A stretch of DNA of 64,000 nt from Brevundimonas sp. NIBR10. Lineage in GTDB: Bacteria > Pseudomonadota > Alphaproteobacteria > Caulobacterales > Caulobacteraceae. Location of the stretch: contig NZ_CP115464.1 in the NCBI RefSeq assembly GCF_027912515.1, positions 2,790,001 to 2,854,000 of the forward strand, written 5' to 3'. The position numbers were made by a program, and so were the translations under genes. Positions 25,398-34,132 of this stretch are shown here, piece by piece; position 1 is the stretch's first letter; every line of letters begins with the position of its first letter. Under the pieces are notes generated by a model that saw nothing but the letters and a program-made list of their open reading frames with translations, did no database searches and was not told the DNA's origin.

Positions 25398-26900
25398 ATG
25401 ACCGACACCACGACCAAATCAAACCTCATCCAGGGCCGCACCGGAGCCTGGGAAATCGTCATGGGGCTGGAGATCCACGCCCAGGTGGCGTCGAAGGCCA
25501 AGCTGTTCTCCGGCGCTGCCGTGGGCTTCGGCGCGGGGCCGAACGAGCAGGTGTCGCTGGTCGATGCGGGCTTTCCCGGCATGCTGCCGACCCTGAACGG
25601 CCACTGCGTTGAACAGGCGGTCAAGACCGGCCTGGGCCTCAAGGCCCAGATCAACAAGCGCAGCCAGTTCGACCGCAAGAACTATTTCTACCCCGATCTG
25701 CCCACCGGCTATCAGATCAGCCAGTTGTACTTCCCCATCGTCGGCGAGGGTGTCGTCGAGGTCGAGGCCGAGGACGGGTCGTTCTTCAACGTCGGCATCG
25801 AGCGGCTGCACCTGGAACAGGACGCGGGCAAGCTGATCCACGACCTGTCGCCGACCGAGAGCTTCGTCGACCTGAACCGCGCCGGCACCGCCCTGATGGA
25901 GATCGTCTCCAAGCCCGACATCCGCTCGCCGGAAGAGGCCGTCGCCTATGTGAAGAAGATCCGGACCATCCTGATCTATCTGGGCACCTGCGACGGCGAC
26001 ATGGAAAAGGGCAACCTGCGGGCCGACGTCAACGTCTCGGTCTGCCGCGAGGGCCAGTATGCCAAGTTCAAGGCGGACGGCGACTTCAAGCACCTGGGCA
26101 CGCGCTGCGAGATCAAGAACGTCAACTCGTTCCGCTTCATCAGCCAAGCCATCAACATCGAGGCGCGCCGCCAGATCGAGATCCTCGAGGACGGGGGCAA
26201 GATCATCCAGGAGACCCGCCTGTATGATCCGACGAAGAACGAGACCCGGTCGATGCGGTCCAAGGAAGAGGCGAATGATTACCGCTACTTCCCCGATCCC
26301 GATCTGTTGCCGCTTGAACTCGAACAGGCCTGGATCGACGACATCAAGGCCAACCTGCCCGAACTGCCCGACGAGAAGCGCCGCCGGTTGATGAGCCAGT
26401 ACGGCCTGTCGCAATACGACGCCGTCGTCCTGATCTCGGACCAGGCCAAGGCCGACTATTTCGAGGCCGCCGCCGCCGGTCGCGACGCCAAGCTGGTCGC
26501 CAACTGGGTCACCAACGAACTGTCGGCCCGGCTGTCGGCGGACGGGCTTGAGTTCGACGCCAGCCCGCTCCCGGCCGCCCACGTCGCCGAACTGGTCGCC
26601 CTGATCGAGGAGGGTGTCATCTCCTCCAAGATCGCCAAGGAAGTCTTCGACCACGTCTGGAACGGCGAAGGCTCGCCCCGTCAGGTGGTCGAGGCGCGCG
26701 GCTTGGTTCAGGTCAACGACACGGGTGCCATCGAGCAGGCCGTCGACGACCTGATCGCCGCCAACCCCGACAAGGCCGCCGCCGTCGCCGAAAAGCCCCA
26801 GGCGCTGGGCTGGTTCGTCGGCCAGGTCATGAAGGCCACCGGCGGCAAGGCCAACCCGGCCTCGGTCAACGCGATCCTGAAGGCCAAGCTGGGGCTGTAG
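25398..26900 (+). CDS. gatB: Asp-tRNA(Asn)/Glu-tRNA(Gln) amidotransferase subunit B
   Basis: 500 aa, full length. It starts [20 protein letters not shown] and shows the GatB signatures [41 protein letters not shown] and [13 protein letters not shown]. The C-terminal YqeY-like tRNA-binding domain ends [11 protein letters not shown]. It phosphorylates the misacylated tRNA and transfers ammonia supplied by GatA. It has its own promoter region at 25298-25397 because the gene before it is on the other strand. Confidence 0.97.
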   Translation: MTDTTTKSNLIQGRTGAWEIVMGLEIHAQVASKAKLFSGAAVGFGAGPNEQVSLVDAGFPGMLPTLNGHCVEQAVKTGLGLKAQINKRSQFDRKNYFYPDLPTGYQISQLYFPIVGEGVVEVEAEDGSFFNVGIERLHLEQDAGKLIHDLSPTESFVDLNRAGTALMEIVSKPDIRSPEEAVAYVKKIRTILIYLGTCDGDMEKGNLRADVNVSVCREGQYAKFKADGDFKHLGTRCEIKNVNSFRFISQAINIEARRQIEILEDGGKIIQETRLYDPTKNETRSMRSKEEANDYRYFPDPDLLPLELEQAWIDDIKANLPELPDEKRRRLMSQYGLSQYDAVVLISDQAKADYFEAAAAGRDAKLVANWVTNELSARLSADGLEFDASPLPAAHVAELVALIEEGVISSKIAKEVFDHVWNGEGSPRQVVEARGLVQVNDTGAIEQAVDDLIAANPDKAAAVAEKPQALGWFVGQVMKATGGKANPASVNAILKAKLGL

Positions 26901-26906
26901 GCAACG

Positions 26907-26942
26907 AAAAGCCCGCCCGGATCGCTCCGGGCGGGCTCTTCA
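26907..26942. terminator. Rho-independent bidirectional terminator after gatB
   Basis: GCCCGCCCGGA (26911-26921) pairs with TCCGGGCGGGC (26926-26936) around TCGC. An A run precedes and TCTTC follows, so it can serve gatB and the convergent RcnB gene. Confidence 0.85.
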
Positions 26943-26961
26943 TATCAATGGCTTGCGGGGC

Positions 26962-27423
26962 TCAGTTTCCCAGCAGCGACAGGATCACCCCGGTCGCCAG
27001 CGCCGCGACGACGATGTCGCCGGTGTCGGTGCGGTAGTAGCCGTAGCCACGCGGCGGAGGCGCATAGCCGTAGCGGTTGTAGTCCCGGATGTACCAGTTG
27101 GACCGGTACTGATAGGGCAGGGTGGCCCCCCGGTACCAGCGACGCTGGTTATAGCCATAGGCGTTGCCGTGCGGCGGGCCGTAGTAGCGGTTGTCCCGGT
27201 ACTGATCCCGCTGGCCGCGCCGGTAGTCGTTGTAACGCTCGTTGCGGGTATAACGGCCGCCGTCATGGCGGTTCTGGTCCGCGCGGCGCTCCCAGCGCTC
27301 GTAGCGGCCGTCGCGGTCCCGGTCGCCACCGCCGCGCCACGACTGGGCCGACGCGGCCATGGGCGCTGCGGTCATCGCCACCGTGGCGACGGCAAGCGCG
27401 GCGAACTTGATCATCCTCTTCAT
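26962..27423 (-). CDS. RcnB-family exported protein
   Basis: 153 aa from MKRMIKFAALAVATVAMTAA (signal peptide, cleavage after ASAQ). The middle is very rich in Arg, Asp, Tyr and Asn (GGDRDRDGRYERWERR). The C-terminal part has the RcnB domain: YRGATLPYQYR, NWYIRDYNRYGY and APPPRGYGYYR, then a hydrophobic end VVAALATGVILSLLGN. RcnB of E. coli is a periplasmic protein in Ni/Co homeostasis. Members in this order are often of unknown role. Confidence 0.8.
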   Translation of the reverse strand: MKRMIKFAALAVATVAMTAAPMAASAQSWRGGGDRDRDGRYERWERRADQNRHDGGRYTRNERYNDYRRGQRDQYRDNRYYGPPHGNAYGYNQRRWYRGATLPYQYRSNWYIRDYNRYGYAPPPRGYGYYRTDTGDIVVAALATGVILSLLGN

Positions 27424-27550
27424 CTCGGTCTCCTGAGCTGAGCCGCCTGCAGCGGCCGTTGAACCCCACCGTGAGGACAGGATCGTCGGCCGCGCCTGAA
27501 CCGATCCTGAACGCCCCATTCAGGGTTAACCGGCGCGCCCATACGAAAAC

Positions 27551-27570
27551 GGCCCCTCCGAAGAGGGGCC
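27551..27570. terminator. Rho-independent terminator of the second RcnB-like gene
   Basis: GGCCCCTC (27551-27558) pairs with GAGGGGCC (27563-27570) around CGAA, a stable tetraloop. On the minus strand it is followed by GTTTTCG. It lies 23 bp past the stop of the minus-strand gene at 27593. Confidence 0.8.
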
Positions 27571-27592
27571 GAAATCGTCGCGGATGGCCTGT

Positions 27593-28690
27593 CTACCAGC
27601 GCCAGGCGTCGCGGATCACATCGATGATATAGCCGTCGTACTCGTCGATCAGATAGATCGCATTGTCGACATAGACCCACCGCGTGCCCGGGGGCGGATA
27701 GCCCAGCCCATAGGTGCGATAGTCGTTCACCGAATAGCGCCAGAAGATCGAGGGCAGGTAGTCGCCGATCGTGTAGTGGCGGCCATAGTAGTTCCGGGGA
27801 ACGCTGTAGTAGCCGTAGCCGGGCGCGAAATAGAAGCCGAAGCGGACGCCGGACCAGCCGTTGAAGCGACGGTCCGACCGCCACCAGTCGGAGCGGTGGC
27901 TGCGGTTCCAGTTCTGTTGCCAGCGATTGGAATCGAAGCGGCTGCGGTACTCCTGGCGCGTCCGGTCCCGGTCGCGGCTGCGGTCGCCGCCGTTGTTCCA
28001 GTCGCCCGGACGGTTGCGGTCGTTGCCGTTCCAGCCGCCGTTGTTGTCCGGCCGGTTGGGACGATCTTGGCCCGGGCGGTCCCGGCCGGGGCGATCCTGA
28101 TTGCCGCCGTTCCAGCCACCGTTGCCGTTCCAGCCGCCATTGTCGTTGCCGGGGCGATTGGGGCGGTCCTGGCCTGGCCGATCCTGGCCGGGGCGACCCT
28201 GGTTGCCGCCGTTCCAGCCCCCGTTGCCGTTGCCGTTGTCGGGCCGGTCCCGGTCGGGACGGTTCTGGCCGCCCCCGTTCCATCCGCTGTTGCCACCGTT
28301 GCGATCGCCGCGATCACGTCCGCCCCGATCCTGGCCGGCATTGCCGCCCCCGAGGTCGGGCCTGCTGACCCTGTCCTGACCGCCCGAGCGGTCTGGCTGA
28401 GGCTGCGGAGCCGGCGGTGCAGGTGTTTCGTCGCGAGCCGGTCGGCCTCCGCCACCTCCGCCGCCACGGTCGCCGTCACCGCCGCGGCGGTCGCCGCTGG
28501 TGTCGCGGCCTCCACGATCGCCGCCGGCGGTTTCCTCGCGGTTGCCGGGACGCCCACCGTCACGACGGGGGCCCTGGGCGCGGTCGTCCTGACCCCGGTC
28601 GCCGATGTCCTGGGCGAGGGTCGCCACCGGCGCGAGAGCCGGCAGGACAAAGGCGGAGATGGCTGCAAACACCATCAGAGAGCGTTTCAT
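27593..28690 (-). CDS. RcnB-family exported protein with Asn/Gly/Arg/Pro repeat region
   Basis: 365 aa. Signal peptide MKRSLMVFAAISAFVLPALA. Residues 30-110 are Arg/Asp/Gly-rich. Residues 110-235 hold imperfect repeats built from NGGWNGGNQ and RPGQDRPNRP blocks. The C-terminal RcnB domain follows (VRFGFYFAPGYGYY, YTIGDYLPSIFWR, GYPPPGTRWVYVDNAIYLID). The repeats are also visible at DNA level at about 28000-28300, so copy number may vary between strains. The repeat region should be disordered and cationic, so it may bind polysaccharide, metal or peptidoglycan. This is inference. Confidence 0.78.
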   Translation of the reverse strand: MKRSLMVFAAISAFVLPALAPVATLAQDIGDRGQDDRAQGPRRDGGRPGNREETAGGDRGGRDTSGDRRGGDGDRGGGGGGGRPARDETPAPPAPQPQPDRSGGQDRVSRPDLGGGNAGQDRGGRDRGDRNGGNSGWNGGGQNRPDRDRPDNGNGNGGWNGGNQGRPGQDRPGQDRPNRPGNDNGGWNGNGGWNGGNQDRPGRDRPGQDRPNRPDNNGGWNGNDRNRPGDWNNGGDRSRDRDRTRQEYRSRFDSNRWQQNWNRSHRSDWWRSDRRFNGWSGVRFGFYFAPGYGYYSVPRNYYGRHYTIGDYLPSIFWRYSVNDYRTYGLGYPPPGTRWVYVDNAIYLIDEYDGYIIDVIRDAWRW

Positions 28691-28861
28691 GGTCGTTTTC
28701 CCCGCACGCCCTTCCCGGGCGGCTTGTGGACAGGTGTCGTCCTTGTCGCATGAACCCCGGCTGAATGTCGCGTTGGGCCAGAAGCCGGGTTGCGTAACGA
28801 GGCGGAGACACCCAGCTTCACCCGTGCGGATCGCCGCCTCAGCCCCCCCATCAGGATCGCC

Positions 28862-29581
28862 ATGCCCCGTCCGATCGAACTCTGGTACTGGCCCACGCCG
28901 AACGGTTGGAAGGTGTCCATCGCTCTGGAGGAGATGGGCCTCGCCTATGAGCTAAAGCCGGTCAACATCGGCAAGGGCGAGCAGTTCGAGCCGGCCTTCC
29001 AGAAGATCAGCCCCAACGGCCGGATGCCCGCCATCATCGATCCAGACGGGCCCGACGGCCTGCCGCTGTCGATCTTTGAATCCGGGGCCATCCTGCAATA
29101 CCTGGCCGCCAAGTCCGGCAAATTCTATGCGACCGACCTGCGCCGCAAGGCCGAGATCGATCAGTGGCTGTTCTGGCAGGTCGGCGGGCTGGGCCCGATG
29201 GCGGGCCAGACCCATCATTTCCGTCAGTATGCCCGGGCGATCACGCCGGATCAGCGCCACATCGCCTATGGCGTCGCCCGCTACACCAACGAGACCCATC
29301 GGCTGTATGGCGTCATGGATCGGCGGCTGGCCGACCGCGACTATCTGGCCGGGGATTACTCCATCGCCGACATGGCCGCCTGGCCCTGGGTCCTGCCGGA
29401 ACTCCAGGGGCAGAACATCGATGAGTTCCCGAACCTGAAGGCCTGGCTGGATCGGGTGGGGTCGCGCCCTGCCGTGATCGCCGGGCGCGCGCTGGGCGAG
29501 GCGTTGAGAGGCAATCTGGCGGCCTCGGGCAAGGCGGCCGAAGACGCCCGCAAACTTCTGTTCGGTCAGCGCGCGCGTTAA
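28862..29581 (+). CDS. Glutathione S-transferase (YfcG/Ure2p-like)
   Basis: 239 aa from MPRPIELWYWPTPNGWKVSI. The thioredoxin-fold N-terminus has the TPNGWKV motif with the catalytic-region Asn, NPNGR-like SPNGRMPAI and the glutathione-binding FESGAILQYLA. The all-alpha C-terminal domain contains QVGGLGPMAGQTHHF and SIADMAAWPW. This is the Nu-class/Ure2p-like group, where YfcG has disulfide-bond reductase activity. Upstream in-frame codons run into the promoter region and are not used. Confidence 0.9.
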   Translation: MPRPIELWYWPTPNGWKVSIALEEMGLAYELKPVNIGKGEQFEPAFQKISPNGRMPAIIDPDGPDGLPLSIFESGAILQYLAAKSGKFYATDLRRKAEIDQWLFWQVGGLGPMAGQTHHFRQYARAITPDQRHIAYGVARYTNETHRLYGVMDRRLADRDYLAGDYSIADMAAWPWVLPELQGQNIDEFPNLKAWLDRVGSRPAVIAGRALGEALRGNLAASGKAAEDARKLLFGQRAR

Positions 29582-29776
29582 CCCCGCCTGTACCTATATG
29601 AATCCCGCGTTACCGGCGACTTGAGAGGATGTGAACGTCGACTTCAGTGTTCACTTCGCCTTTACTGAAAAGAATTCGCGGGCCTCTGCGCCGTTAACTT
29701 TAACTTCAAACCACGGGTATTTGATCAGACCTACAAGGACGGGCCCAGAAAGGGCGGCGTCAACGAGGATCTGGTG

Positions 29777-30079
29777 ATGCAAGAAGCGATGCCTGAGTTC
29801 GAGACCGCCGACGTTGCCGGTCTCCCCCTGCCGACCGCCGAGATGGACGGTGACGCCCTGTTCCGCCTGGGGATGATGTATTCGTCCGGGTCGGGCGGAT
29901 GTCCGATGGACCGGGTCTCGGCCCACATGATCTTCAATCTGGCGGCCATGAAGGGTTCGATGGAAGCCCGCGTCTATCGCCGCGAGATGTCGGCCGAGAT
30001 GGAACGCGAGGAGATCGCCGAGGCCCAGGCCGCGGCCCGCCGTTATGTCGACGCCGGCGTGGTTAAGTTCGCCGCCTGA
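29777..30079 (+). CDS. Small Sel1-like protein (100 aa)
   Basis: The ATG at 29777 has GAGGA seven bases upstream, which decides this start over the adjacent GTG. The protein has DALFRLGMMYSSGSGG and SAHMIFNLAAMKGSMEAR, the pattern of one Sel1/TPR-like helical pair, then a helix-rich Glu/Ala tail. The same frame stays open upstream to 29669 and reads protein-like (NFNFKPRVFDQTYKDG), but it has no ATG, GTG or TTG start. Either translation starts at a rare codon or the upstream part is lost. Function is unknown. Confidence 0.65.
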   Translation: MQEAMPEFETADVAGLPLPTAEMDGDALFRLGMMYSSGSGGCPMDRVSAHMIFNLAAMKGSMEARVYRREMSAEMEREEIAEAQAAARRYVDAGVVKFAA

Positions 30080-30129
30080 CGAGACCGCCGGGCTCAAGCA
30101 GCGAGCGACCGCGTCGGGAGCGGTAGCCC

Positions 30130-30864
30130 CTAAAACTGTTGGTACTGGCCGTTGATCGTGTAGTTGAAGCCGACCGGCAGGGCCGCCTTCACCTGGGTGA
30201 AGAAGTTGGCCAGTTCCCCAAGAGTCGAGCGCGGAACCCAGATCATGTCGCCCCGACGCAGGGCCACGACCTCGCCGCGACGCTCGCGCAGGTCGATGGC
30301 CCGGAACATGCGGGTTCCGCCCGGCCCTCTACGGATCACCCCGACCTTGTTCGACCGTGCGCTGGGCAGATAGCCGCCGGCCATGACGACGGCCTGGAGC
30401 GCATCGATGTCACCCGGCATGTCGTAGACGCCCGGTGTCCGCACCTCGCCCGTGACCCAGACCTTCAACGGCCCGGCCTGTTTCAGGGTGATCTCGACCA
30501 CCGGACGCACCAGCTGTGACGCCAGGGCCGAGGAGACGTTGGTCTCCAGCTCGAACAGGGTGCGGTCCGCCGCCATCACCTGGCCGATCAGGGGCAGGGC
30601 GACGCGGCCGTCCGGGCCGACCTTCAGCGTACGGGTCAGTTCGGGTGCTGTGGGCGTGGCGATCTCGATCTCGTCGCCGGGATAGAGCAGGTACTCCGGC
30701 TCGGCGTCCGTCCAGTCGGAAAAGCCGACGGGCTCGAACCCTTCGGTCGTGATCCGCTCGCCGGTCAGGCCGCGATCCTGGCGCGTCATGCCTTGGGCGG
30801 CGCCGCACCCAGTCAGGGCCGCGGCGCCGATGAGCATCAACAGGTGTCGGCGGTCGGGAATCAT
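30130..30864 (-). CDS. hfsD: Polysaccharide export lipoprotein (Wza/HfsD-like)
   Basis: 244 aa from MIPDRRHLLMLIGAAALTGC (lipobox TGC, Cys 20). It has a Poly_export domain (EYLLYPGDEIEIATPTAPEL, VGPDGRVALPLIGQV) and one SLBB domain (LKVWVTGEVRTPGVYDMPG, LQAVVMAGGY). Such proteins form the outer-membrane pore for exopolysaccharide. In Caulobacter, HfsD exports holdfast. It is divergent from the Wzc-like hfsA, which matches the hfs organisation. Confidence 0.85.
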   Translation of the reverse strand: MIPDRRHLLMLIGAAALTGCGAAQGMTRQDRGLTGERITTEGFEPVGFSDWTDAEPEYLLYPGDEIEIATPTAPELTRTLKVGPDGRVALPLIGQVMAADRTLFELETNVSSALASQLVRPVVEITLKQAGPLKVWVTGEVRTPGVYDMPGDIDALQAVVMAGGYLPSARSNKVGVIRRGPGGTRMFRAIDLRERRGEVVALRRGDMIWVPRSTLGELANFFTQVKAALPVGFNYTINGQYQQF

Positions 30865-30915
30865 GGGGTCTCGTTCGGCCGGGAAGCGATATCGGTGAGG
30901 CTCGCCGGTTATGGG

Positions 30916-30928
30916 TAACCAATGGTTA
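30916..30928. promoter_or_regulatory. Dyad in the hfsD/hfsA divergent promoter region
   Basis: TAACC (30916-30920) and GGTTA (30924-30928) are perfect arms around AAT, in the 120-bp space between the divergent export genes. It could be an operator. It contains a GGTTAAT word but no full TTAA-N7-TTAA CtrA site, so I name no regulator. Confidence 0.35.
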
Positions 30929-30984
30929 ATGCGGGTCCGCCAAGGATCGGCATCATTCCCAGATTCTTCGGATTCGCCCCAGTC

Positions 30985-32427
30985 ATGCGTTCGACGGCCA
31001 CCGTATCGACCCGACCGCGTTACGGCCTTCTGGACGTGATCGGCCTGTTGTTCCGCGAGTTGGGGCTGATGATCCTGATCTTCCTGGTCGTGTTCGCGAT
31101 CGGTGCGGCGGCGGTTCTGACGATCAAGAAGACCTATGTGGCCGGGGCCACCATCTATGCCGGGGCCGGTCAGGAATATGTCTATCAGTCGCGGGTCGGC
31201 ACCCTGACCGAACGGCCGGCACCGCCGACGCCCGGCGAGATCGCCAATACCGAGGCCCAGATCATCGGCAGCCGCGAGGTCAAGCTGCGCGCCGTCCGCA
31301 CCCTGGGCGTCTCCGCCTTCCAGACCAAGCCCTCCACCGCGCCGATGGCCAAGCAGGAAGGCGACGCGATCAAGGAGATCAACGACAGCCTGTCGATCGG
31401 CACGACCCCGACCAGCGGCATCATCTCCCTGGGCTATGAGAGCGACAACGCCGAGAAGTCGGCCAACGTCCTGGCCGCGATCATCGAGGCCTATCGGGGC
31501 TATCGCCGCGAGGTGTTCCAGGATGGATCGACGTCGGCGATCGATCGCCAGAAGACCGCCTTCGAGGGCGAACTGGCCGAGGTGGACGCGGCCTATGAGC
31601 AGTTCCTGGCCTCCAACGACATTGGCGACTTCACCACGGCCAAGGCGGCGGCGGCGGCGAGCTATCAGACGACCTTCGCAGACCGGCTGAGCACCCAGGC
31701 CCAGTTGACCCAGGCGACGCAGAGGCTGGCCACGATCGAACAACAACTGGCCATGACGCCCGCCGAGATCGTGCTGCAGCAGGACCTGAACATCTCGGCC
31801 CAGGACCGGATCCTGACGCTGCGCACCGAGCGGGAGCAACTGCTGGCGCGCTATACGCCCGATGCCCAGCCGGTGAAGGACAAGGACGCCGAGATCGCGG
31901 CCATGCAGGCCTATGTCGCCGGGGGCGACACGGTCGGGGCCAAGGAGGTCCGCACCGGGCCCAACACCAACTGGACTGCGCTGGAAACCACCCGCACCAC
32001 GGCCGAGGCCGACCGCGACGCCCTGGCCGCCAAGCTGGCGGTGCTCGATGGGCAGCTTGCCACGATCGGCCAACGCCAGGCGCGGCTGACGGCGCTGGAA
32101 TCCGAGAACACCATCCTGGCTGGCAACCGCGACAACCTGACGGCCAGCATCCGCGAGTTCCAGCAACGCGGCAGCCAGAGCCGGGCCGAGAACGATCTGG
32201 TCCGCAACGGGGCGGATAATGTCATCGTGATCTCCGACCCCGCCGCGCCGACACGGGGGTCCAGCCTGAAGGCACCGCTGCTGGCCCTGGTCTTCCTGTT
32301 CGCCGGGTTCACGGCCCTGTGCGTCGGTCTGCTGCGGGTGTTCAGCCGGCGGGGCTTCATCACCCCGGCCTCGGCCGGCCGAACCCTGGACTTGCCGGTG
32401 CTCGCGGTCGCGCCGATGAAGGCTTGA
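30985..32427 (+). CDS. hfsA: Wzz/Wzc N-terminal-like chain-length protein (HfsA-like)
   Basis: 480 aa from MRSTATVSTR. It has two membrane helices, at about residues 25-50 (GLMILIFLVVFAIGAAAVL) and near the C-terminus (LLALVFLFAGFTALCVGLL). A long periplasmic coiled-coil rich in Gln, Ala, Glu and Arg lies between them. This is the polysaccharide co-polymerase type (GumC/HfsA). The tyrosine-kinase part is a separate gene, the next one. It probably spans inner membrane to HfsD for holdfast-like polysaccharide export. An earlier in-frame start (30922) cannot be excluded. Confidence 0.82.
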   Translation: MRSTATVSTRPRYGLLDVIGLLFRELGLMILIFLVVFAIGAAAVLTIKKTYVAGATIYAGAGQEYVYQSRVGTLTERPAPPTPGEIANTEAQIIGSREVKLRAVRTLGVSAFQTKPSTAPMAKQEGDAIKEINDSLSIGTTPTSGIISLGYESDNAEKSANVLAAIIEAYRGYRREVFQDGSTSAIDRQKTAFEGELAEVDAAYEQFLASNDIGDFTTAKAAAAASYQTTFADRLSTQAQLTQATQRLATIEQQLAMTPAEIVLQQDLNISAQDRILTLRTEREQLLARYTPDAQPVKDKDAEIAAMQAYVAGGDTVGAKEVRTGPNTNWTALETTRTTAEADRDALAAKLAVLDGQLATIGQRQARLTALESENTILAGNRDNLTASIREFQQRGSQSRAENDLVRNGADNVIVISDPAAPTRGSSLKAPLLALVFLFAGFTALCVGLLRVFSRRGFITPASAGRTLDLPVLAVAPMKA

Positions 32428-32488
32428 GGCGCGCGCCGTGAGGTCTGCGTGTTAGCCTTGAGAACCCGTGTAACGCGTAACCGATTCG

Positions 32489-33190
32489 ATGGTTGATCTG
32501 ACATCCGAGATGGCGGGCCTCTGGGCCGCGCTGGGACCGGCACCCGCTCATCGCGGCCGGGTGATCCAGTTCGCCTGCGCCACGACTGGTGAAGGAACCT
32601 CGACGGTCGCCCGTGAGTTCGCCCGACTGGCCGCCGTCAGGGCGCGCAAGCCCGCCTGGCTGATCGACGCGGACCTGATCCAGCAGGGTCAGCAGGAGGC
32701 GGTGGCCGCCGAGCCGGAACGGTTCGGGCGACTGGGACCTTCTGCGGCGGCCTCTCCCGACGGATCGGTCTTCTATGTCGTGACCCCGCCGGTGCTGGGA
32801 CGCGACAACAAGCCGGTCGCGCCGTCGCGTCTGATGACCGCCCGCGCCTGTCTCGGCGGTCGGTTATGGGTCACCCGGTTCAGAGCCGAGGGGCTGCGTT
32901 CGGGACAGCGCGCCGAGCCCTTGCCGGATCCCCGCTACTGGGACGCCATGCGCAAGCACGGCGATACCATCATCATCGACGCCCCCGCCGCCGACCGGAA
33001 CGACGTCGCCCTGACCCTGGCCCCCTATGTGGACGCCACCGTGCTGGTAGTTTCGGCCGGATCGACGCCGGCCAATGAGCCGGTCACCTTGCGCGACGAG
33101 ATCGAGGCCGTGGGCGGGCGGATCGCCGGGATCGTGGTCAACCGTTCGACCTACAAGGCCCCGCCGTTCCTGAAGCGCCTGACCGGCTAG
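32489..33190 (+). CDS. hfsB: CpsD/CapB-like cytoplasmic partner (HfsB-like) with degenerate P-loop
   Basis: 233 aa. The fold follows bacterial tyrosine-kinase/MinD ATPases: TTGEGTSTVAREFA at 32-45, LIDADL, and IIIDAPAA. The Walker A Lys is replaced by Thr (GEG-T37-ST), and there is no Tyr-rich C-terminal tail. It probably cannot autophosphorylate and may act as a structural partner of HfsA. It follows hfsA by 61 bp and overlaps the end of the convergent glycosyltransferase by 4 bp. Confidence 0.78.
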   Translation: MVDLTSEMAGLWAALGPAPAHRGRVIQFACATTGEGTSTVAREFARLAAVRARKPAWLIDADLIQQGQQEAVAAEPERFGRLGPSAAASPDGSVFYVVTPPVLGRDNKPVAPSRLMTARACLGGRLWVTRFRAEGLRSGQRAEPLPDPRYWDAMRKHGDTIIIDAPAADRNDVALTLAPYVDATVLVVSAGSTPANEPVTLRDEIEAVGGRIAGIVVNRSTYKAPPFLKRLTG

Positions 33191-34131
33191 GCGGGCTTCA
33201 GCGCATCCAGGCGGGCCAGTTCGCGCGCGCCGTAGAACTGGGGTTCGAAGCCCTTGAACCAAAGGACCTTGCCCATGCCCCTTGCGGTCCGGTCCATCAT
33301 CTCTGCCCGCCGTGAGCTGCCGATCACACTGAAGGCGACCGTCACGGAACCCCAGACGAAGGCCTGGGCGGCACCGATCAGCATCCAGCGGGCGACGGCG
33401 AAGGGTTTGCGGTCTCGTGCCGCCAACTGGCTGGGGCTCTGGCCATAGGCGAAGGCGCGGGCGAGGGCGTAGCGCATGGTGGCGCGGTGCGGCGGGGCGA
33501 ACTCGTCGACCCAGGCGTCGGCGGCCCAGCCGAAGGTGCCGCCACGCGCTTCCAGCGCCTGGAAAAGGGCGTCGTCCTCGCCGCCGCTGCGGTCGGCGGC
33601 CGGATCGAACGGGGTTGCGCCGGGCAGGGCGGTGGCCCGCACCATCAGGGAGTTGCCACAGCCGTAGGCGTGGTCGATTACCTGCGTCGCTGCCGGCCCC
33701 TCGCGGCCGAAGAACCGTTCCAGATAGGCACCGGCCCAGCCCGTTCCTTCGGGCACCCGCCCGTGGATAGGGCCGAAGACGACGTCCGTGCCCAGGGCCT
33801 CGCGCGCCGCGATCAGACGAGCCAGCCAGTCGGCCTCGGCCGCCTCATCGTCGTCGAGGAAGGCGATCAGGGGGACTGAGGTGCGGCTCAGACCGGCGTT
33901 GCGCGCCGTCGCGACGCCGGGTCGCGGCTCGTGGTGATAGATCAGGGGGCAGGGGCTTTCGGCGGCCAAGCCGGCCACAACCCCTGCCGCGCTGCCGGTC
34001 GGGTCGTTGTCGATGACGACGATCTCGGCCAGTCGGTCGGCCACGCCAGTCTGCGCGAAGACCGACCGCAGCGCGCGGGCGAGGCTTTCGGGCCGCCGCA
34101 TCGTGGGGATCAGGACCGCGACATCGCCCAT
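33187..34131 (-). CDS. Family 2 glycosyltransferase
   Basis: 314 aa from MGDVAVLIPTMRR. GT-A fold of family 2: VVIDNDPTGS, ARNAGLSRTS and the DXD-like LIAFLDDDEA, then GGEDDALFQALEARGG with the catalytic acidic motif. A C-terminal hydrophobic stretch (WMLIGAAQAFVWGSVTVAF) may anchor it. It is the last gene of a minus-strand run with another GT2, the flippase and the PHPT-type initiating transferase. Its sugar is unknown. HfsG-like function in holdfast is plausible. Confidence 0.82.
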   Translation of the reverse strand: MGDVAVLIPTMRRPESLARALRSVFAQTGVADRLAEIVVIDNDPTGSAAGVVAGLAAESPCPLIYHHEPRPGVATARNAGLSRTSVPLIAFLDDDEAAEADWLARLIAAREALGTDVVFGPIHGRVPEGTGWAGAYLERFFGREGPAATQVIDHAYGCGNSLMVRATALPGATPFDPAADRSGGEDDALFQALEARGGTFGWAADAWVDEFAPPHRATMRYALARAFAYGQSPSQLAARDRKPFAVARWMLIGAAQAFVWGSVTVAFSVIGSSRRAEMMDRTARGMGKVLWFKGFEPQFYGARELARLDALKPA

Positions 34132-34132
34132 C

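Noticed and set aside
30865..30984. CtrA binding site in the hfsD/hfsA promoter region
   Set aside because: Only a partial TTAA word is present. The full TTAA-N7-TTAA pattern is missing.
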